Made by a program: the position numbers and the translations under genes. Below are positions 61,031 through 64,000 of a DNA stretch of 64,000 nt, piece by piece. The first letter of the stretch is position 1. The number at the start of each line of letters is the position of its first letter. Location of the stretch: NCBI RefSeq assembly GCF_014779765.1, contig NZ_JACXZA010000005.1, forward strand, positions 306,916 through 370,915. The letters are read 5' to 3'. The notes under the pieces are model-generated. The model was not told where the DNA came from, did not search any database, and worked only from the letters and a program-made list of their open reading frames with translations. Source of the DNA: Paenibacillus terricola (GTDB lineage: Bacteria; Bacillota; Bacilli; Paenibacillales; Paenibacillaceae).

Positions 61031-63691
61031 TCAATTGCGAAGCGGTTTGCCGGTTTCGAGCATGTAACGCATCCGCTGCTGTGTCAGCGGTTCGCCGAGC
61101 AGTGCTAGAAAAGCCTCACATTCAAGGTCGAGCAAATACTGCTCGCTCACCTCTGCGCCAGGCGCTGCGTCACCTCCCGCGATTACATGGGCAAGCTTCG
61201 TGGCGATTCGCGCATCGTGCGCGCTGATGTACCCGCCTCGCTTCATTGAATCGACCGCGAGCAGCAGAATGGCCTTGCCTTCTCGGCCTGCGATCGGTAT
61301 GCGGACGTTCGGATCTGGCGCTGAGTAGCCCGCTTGATCGAGCGCGAGCACCGCTCGCTTGGCCTCAGCGATACGGGCGTCCTGCCTGGCGATGACCGTA
61401 TCCTGCGGTCGTTTAAACCCAAGTGAGGCAGCTTCGTAACCGCTCGTCGTCGTCTTAGCCATCGCAATCGTCTCGAACAGCGGCACCAGCTGCTCATGCA
61501 AGGAGCCCGCATGCCCTGTCGTAGCACGAGATGCAGCTAGAATGGCTGCTTCCTTACAGCCCCCGCCCGCTGGGATAAGACCAACGCCTGTCTCGACAAG
61601 TCCGAAATACGTCTCCGGCGAGAAAATAATCTGATCCGCAGGCAGACAAGCTTCAACTCCGCCGCCAAGCGTCATCCGATGCGGCGCTGCGACGACGGGC
61701 CGATCGAGCCTCTTCAGACGGAGCATGCTGTCTTGGAACGTACGGATGATCTCCTCGACTTCATCCCATTCCCCGCTCTGCGCCTCCATGAGCAGCAGCA
61801 TCAGGTTGGCGCCTACGCAGAAATTCCGTCCCTCGTTCGCCAGCACAAGCCCGCGCCAGTTGCGACCGACCTCCTCCGCCGAGCGGCGTACAGCGCTCAG
61901 AATGTCCGCTCCGATCGCATTGTTCTGCGAATGGAATTCCAAGCATGCGACGTCTTCGCCCAGGTCGATAAGGCTGGCGCCTGAGTTGCTGAATATCGTG
62001 CGGCCGGAAGATTTGAGCGCTGCGAGCGAGATCGTGTCCGGCGGCTCCTGCAGCTCGCGATAACGTCCGTCCGACACGTAGAAACGATTGAGTCCCTCTT
62101 GCTGATAGAAGGTCCGCTTGCCCAAAGTAAGCCAATCTTCTACCCACGTCGGAATTTCGTCGCCTTCGGCTTTCATACGATTGACCGTCCGTTCAACCCC
62201 GAGCGCATCCCACAAGGCAAACGGGCCAAGCTCCCAATTGAATCCCCACTCCATCGCGCGGTCGATATCAACGATGTTGTCGGCGATAATACCAACCTGG
62301 CGAGCTGCATATAGCAGCGTCCTTTTCAGCGAGTACCATGCGAACAACGCGTAGCGAACATCCTTCGGCAGTGCCGTAGGCGAAGGTGCCGGATTAGGCG
62401 TTGCAGCCGCAGGGACAACATCCGCTTGTGATGGTGTTGGGGCTGCTGCCGGCTCTGCGATTCCCGTTAAGGATACGGTCTCGTTGTTCGGCTGCTGCTG
62501 ATGTTGCTGGGCGCCAGTATTCGGTGCAGTTGACGCCTGCGGGTCAACGGACGGGGGTGCTGATTGGCTAGATGTGTGCTGGGCTGGCAGTATAGGCGCC
62601 TTCCACACGCCGGCCAACAGCGCTTGCGCCTTGGCGCCTGCTCCTTTGGCTGCCTTGGATGCGTCGATAATCGGCGATGATACTTTCGCTGAAGGCGCGT
62701 ATTCATGCGTTTGCAGCGATAGAGCTTCAATCTCGCTGCGGCCGGAAGCCGAGCGCTGCTTGCGGTAGAAGCCGCCGCCGCTTTTTTCGCCGAGACGTCC
62801 CTCTGCCACCAGTCGCTCTAATACAGCCGGCCTTACGAATACGCTCGCATCCTCAGGGTCGCTGCTCCGCTCCCGCACGTTGTCGACCACATGAAGCAGC
62901 GTATCGAGTCCGACGAGATCGAGCATGCGGAACGTTGCTGTCTTCGGCCGGCCGATCGCGGGTCCCGTCAATGCGTCTACTTCCTCCACCGTCAGGCCGA
63001 ACCGCTCTTGTTCTTCCAGCGTGACCATCATGCCGTACGTGCCGATCCGGTTCGCAATGAAATTTGGCGTATCCTTTGCCACAACGACTCCCTTGCCGAG
63101 CTGGCGCTCGCACACCTCGGTCAGACGGAGCAGCGCGGAGACGTCCGTATCCGGCGTCGGAACGATCTCGACCAGCTTCATGTACCGCGGCGGGTTGAAG
63201 AAATGCGTCGCCATAAAATGCTGCCGGAAGTCGCTGCTTCTCCCCTCCGCCAGTGCAGTTACCGACAGTCCCGACGTATTCGTGCTGACCAACGAGCCAG
63301 TGCCTCGGTTCCGTTCGATGATGTCGAGTACATTGCGTTTAATGTCTTTCCGCTCGGTGACGGCCTCGACAATCCACTCGGCGTCGGCGAGAACGCCAGC
63401 ATCGTCCTCTAAGCAGGCCGGACTGATGCGATTCACGAATGCTGAATCATAAAGCGCTGCCGGCTTGGATGTTTTCAGCTTCGCGATAGCCGCCGTTGCA
63501 AGCCGCCGCCTCACCTCGGGACGCTCGAGCGTCAGTCCCGCCTTCTCCTCCTCTGGCGTCAATGCGCGCGGTGCGATATCAAGCAGCGTGACACGCATCC
63601 CCGCATTCGCGAGATGGCCGGCAATCGCCGCTCCCATCACGCCGGAGCCGATTACCGCCGCACGGCGAATCGGTCGATCGGAATGTCTCAC
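61031..63691 (-). CDS. fadN: 3-hydroxyacyl-CoA dehydrogenase / enoyl-CoA hydratase
   Basis: An 886-residue fusion (YusL/FadN type). The N-terminal dehydrogenase (about 1-310) has the NAD loop GSGVMGAAIAGHLANAG (about 15-31). A region near 330-440 is rich in Ala, Pro and Gln ('QSAPPSVDPQAS', 'QQHQQQPNNE', 'NPAPSPTALP'), about 90 residues longer than in B. subtilis FadN (789). The C-terminal part holds the crotonase domain (about 560-760: 'NAIGADILSAVRRSAEEVG', 'LANEGRNFCVGANLMLLLMEA', 'GVGLIPAGGGCKEAA'). It should hydrate and oxidise enoyl-CoA. It heads fadN-fadA-fadE-lcfA. Confidence 0.94.
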   Translation of the reverse strand: MRHSDRPIRRAAVIGSGVMGAAIAGHLANAGMRVTLLDIAPRALTPEEEKAGLTLERPEVRRRLATAAIAKLKTSKPAALYDSAFVNRISPACLEDDAGVLADAEWIVEAVTERKDIKRNVLDIIERNRGTGSLVSTNTSGLSVTALAEGRSSDFRQHFMATHFFNPPRYMKLVEIVPTPDTDVSALLRLTEVCERQLGKGVVVAKDTPNFIANRIGTYGMMVTLEEQERFGLTVEEVDALTGPAIGRPKTATFRMLDLVGLDTLLHVVDNVRERSSDPEDASVFVRPAVLERLVAEGRLGEKSGGGFYRKQRSASGRSEIEALSLQTHEYAPSAKVSSPIIDASKAAKGAGAKAQALLAGVWKAPILPAQHTSSQSAPPSVDPQASTAPNTGAQQHQQQPNNETVSLTGIAEPAAAPTPSQADVVPAAATPNPAPSPTALPKDVRYALFAWYSLKRTLLYAARQVGIIADNIVDIDRAMEWGFNWELGPFALWDALGVERTVNRMKAEGDEIPTWVEDWLTLGKRTFYQQEGLNRFYVSDGRYRELQEPPDTISLAALKSSGRTIFSNSGASLIDLGEDVACLEFHSQNNAIGADILSAVRRSAEEVGRNWRGLVLANEGRNFCVGANLMLLLMEAQSGEWDEVEEIIRTFQDSMLRLKRLDRPVVAAPHRMTLGGGVEACLPADQIIFSPETYFGLVETGVGLIPAGGGCKEAAILAASRATTGHAGSLHEQLVPLFETIAMAKTTTSGYEAASLGFKRPQDTVIARQDARIAEAKRAVLALDQAGYSAPDPNVRIPIAGREGKAILLLAVDSMKRGGYISAHDARIATKLAHVIAGGDAAPGAEVSEQYLLDLECEAFLALLGEPLTQQRMRYMLETGKPLRN

Positions 63692-63721
63692 GTAGGCCCC
63701 TCCTTTTTCTACCCTCCTGTG

Positions 63722-63977
63722 TCCTCCCTGCTAGGGAGGATTGCAGGGGCGTTGCCCCTGCGACCCCTGAATTGACTTAGGGGCTGCGCCCCTTGGAACC
63801 CCGCTAGTGGTAGGGGCTCTGCCCCTCGCGACCCCTTGATGATAGGGGCTGCACCCCTTGAAACCCATTGATTTCTACCAACAGAGGATTCCAAGGGCTT
63901 ACCCTTGGACCTCTTTCATTTTTTTCTACCCACCCAAACCCTCCCTGCAAGGGAGGGCCCCAAAGGTCGTGTGACCT
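63722..63977. repeat. array of at least eight short hairpins at the right edge
   Basis: Hairpins: 63722-63740 TCCTCCCT/AGGGAGGA, 63743-63761 GCAGGGGC/GCCCCTGC, 63779-63793 AGGGGC/GCCCCT, 63812-63826, 63844-63858, 63891-63908 CCAAGGG/CCCTTGG, 63939-63957 CCCTCCC/GGGAGGG and 63964-63977. Linkers contain GACCCCT or GGAACCCC. 63924-63961 is identical to 8762-8799. No gene is seen between 63692 and 64000. Confidence 0.85.
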
Positions 63978-64000
63978 CTGGACTCCTCACAAGGACGCAC

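Overview
The window looks like a chromosomal segment of a spore-forming, facultatively anaerobic Firmicute of the Paenibacillus type. Gene content points there: BSU-like YneF, NtdP, CsoR, AraR, FadN-FadA-FadE and MetNPQ homologues, strong AGGAGG-type ribosome binding sites, frequent GTG/TTG starts, moderately GC-rich codons and A/T-rich promoters of the TTGACA-N17/18-TATAAT type. No rRNA, tRNA, prophage, transposase or CRISPR array was seen.

Left part (1-9 kb): an exporter pair of ABC half-transporters (the first cut by the window edge), a small HTH protein, a LysR regulator divergent from dapA, an IclR regulator, a membrane-anchored alpha/beta hydrolase and an unusual fusion of a helical N-terminal domain with a superoxide dismutase domain. 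9-16 kb: folE, yneF, queG, lepB, ntdP, an acetyltransferase, the ordinary sodA and a Tyr/Pro-rich surface-type protein. 16-22 kb: FMN reductase, a trypsin-like protease paired with a zinc-ribbon membrane protein, an Rrf2 regulator, and araD/araR with AraR operators. 22-27.5 kb: a copper module (copA, His-rich lipoprotein, copZ, separate csoR), both promoters carrying a CsoR-type operator inside the -35/-10 spacer. 27.5-39.5 kb: galU, two two-component systems, trxB, a 2-hydroxyacid dehydrogenase, an ABC-F ATPase, a DUF3153-type lipoprotein and a GAF/PAS-kinase/NarL regulator cluster. 40-46 kb: a complete mixed-acid fermentation module adhE-pflB-pflA. 46-55 kb: fumC, KDPG aldolase, methionine aminopeptidase, two tandemly duplicated secreted GH43 arabinanases, and metN-metP-metQ. 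55-64 kb: a fatty-acid beta-oxidation cluster (thioesterase, acyl-CoA ligase, fadE, fadA, fadN).

The most unusual material is between the genes. Several intergenic regions are filled with short tandem units built around hairpins: a four-unit 52-bp array whose stems differ by compensatory changes (12166-12353), two arrays of a TAGGTGCA/TGCACCTA hairpin with a period of about 51 bp (22231-22350 and 36960-37134), a five-unit 34-bp array of GATCCC-tgc-GGGATC hairpins (33583-33732), and a hairpin-rich family shared by 8762-8960, 33371-33580, 39665-39890 and 63722-64000, including one 38-base identity between sites 55 kb apart. A separate ~167-bp element with terminal inverted repeats (two full copies, at least two remnants) looks like a non-autonomous mobile element. 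None of these carries its own enzyme, so they are either mobilised in trans or are structured RNA/DNA elements; they are the best candidates for something undescribed here.

Other points worth attention: metN seems to start at CTG (or ATT); the SOD fusion sits beside a normal sodA in the same window; the arabinanase duplication carried its cre site and a terminator hairpin with it; csoR's promoter lies in the 3' end of galU; FadN carries an Ala/Pro/Gln-rich insert.
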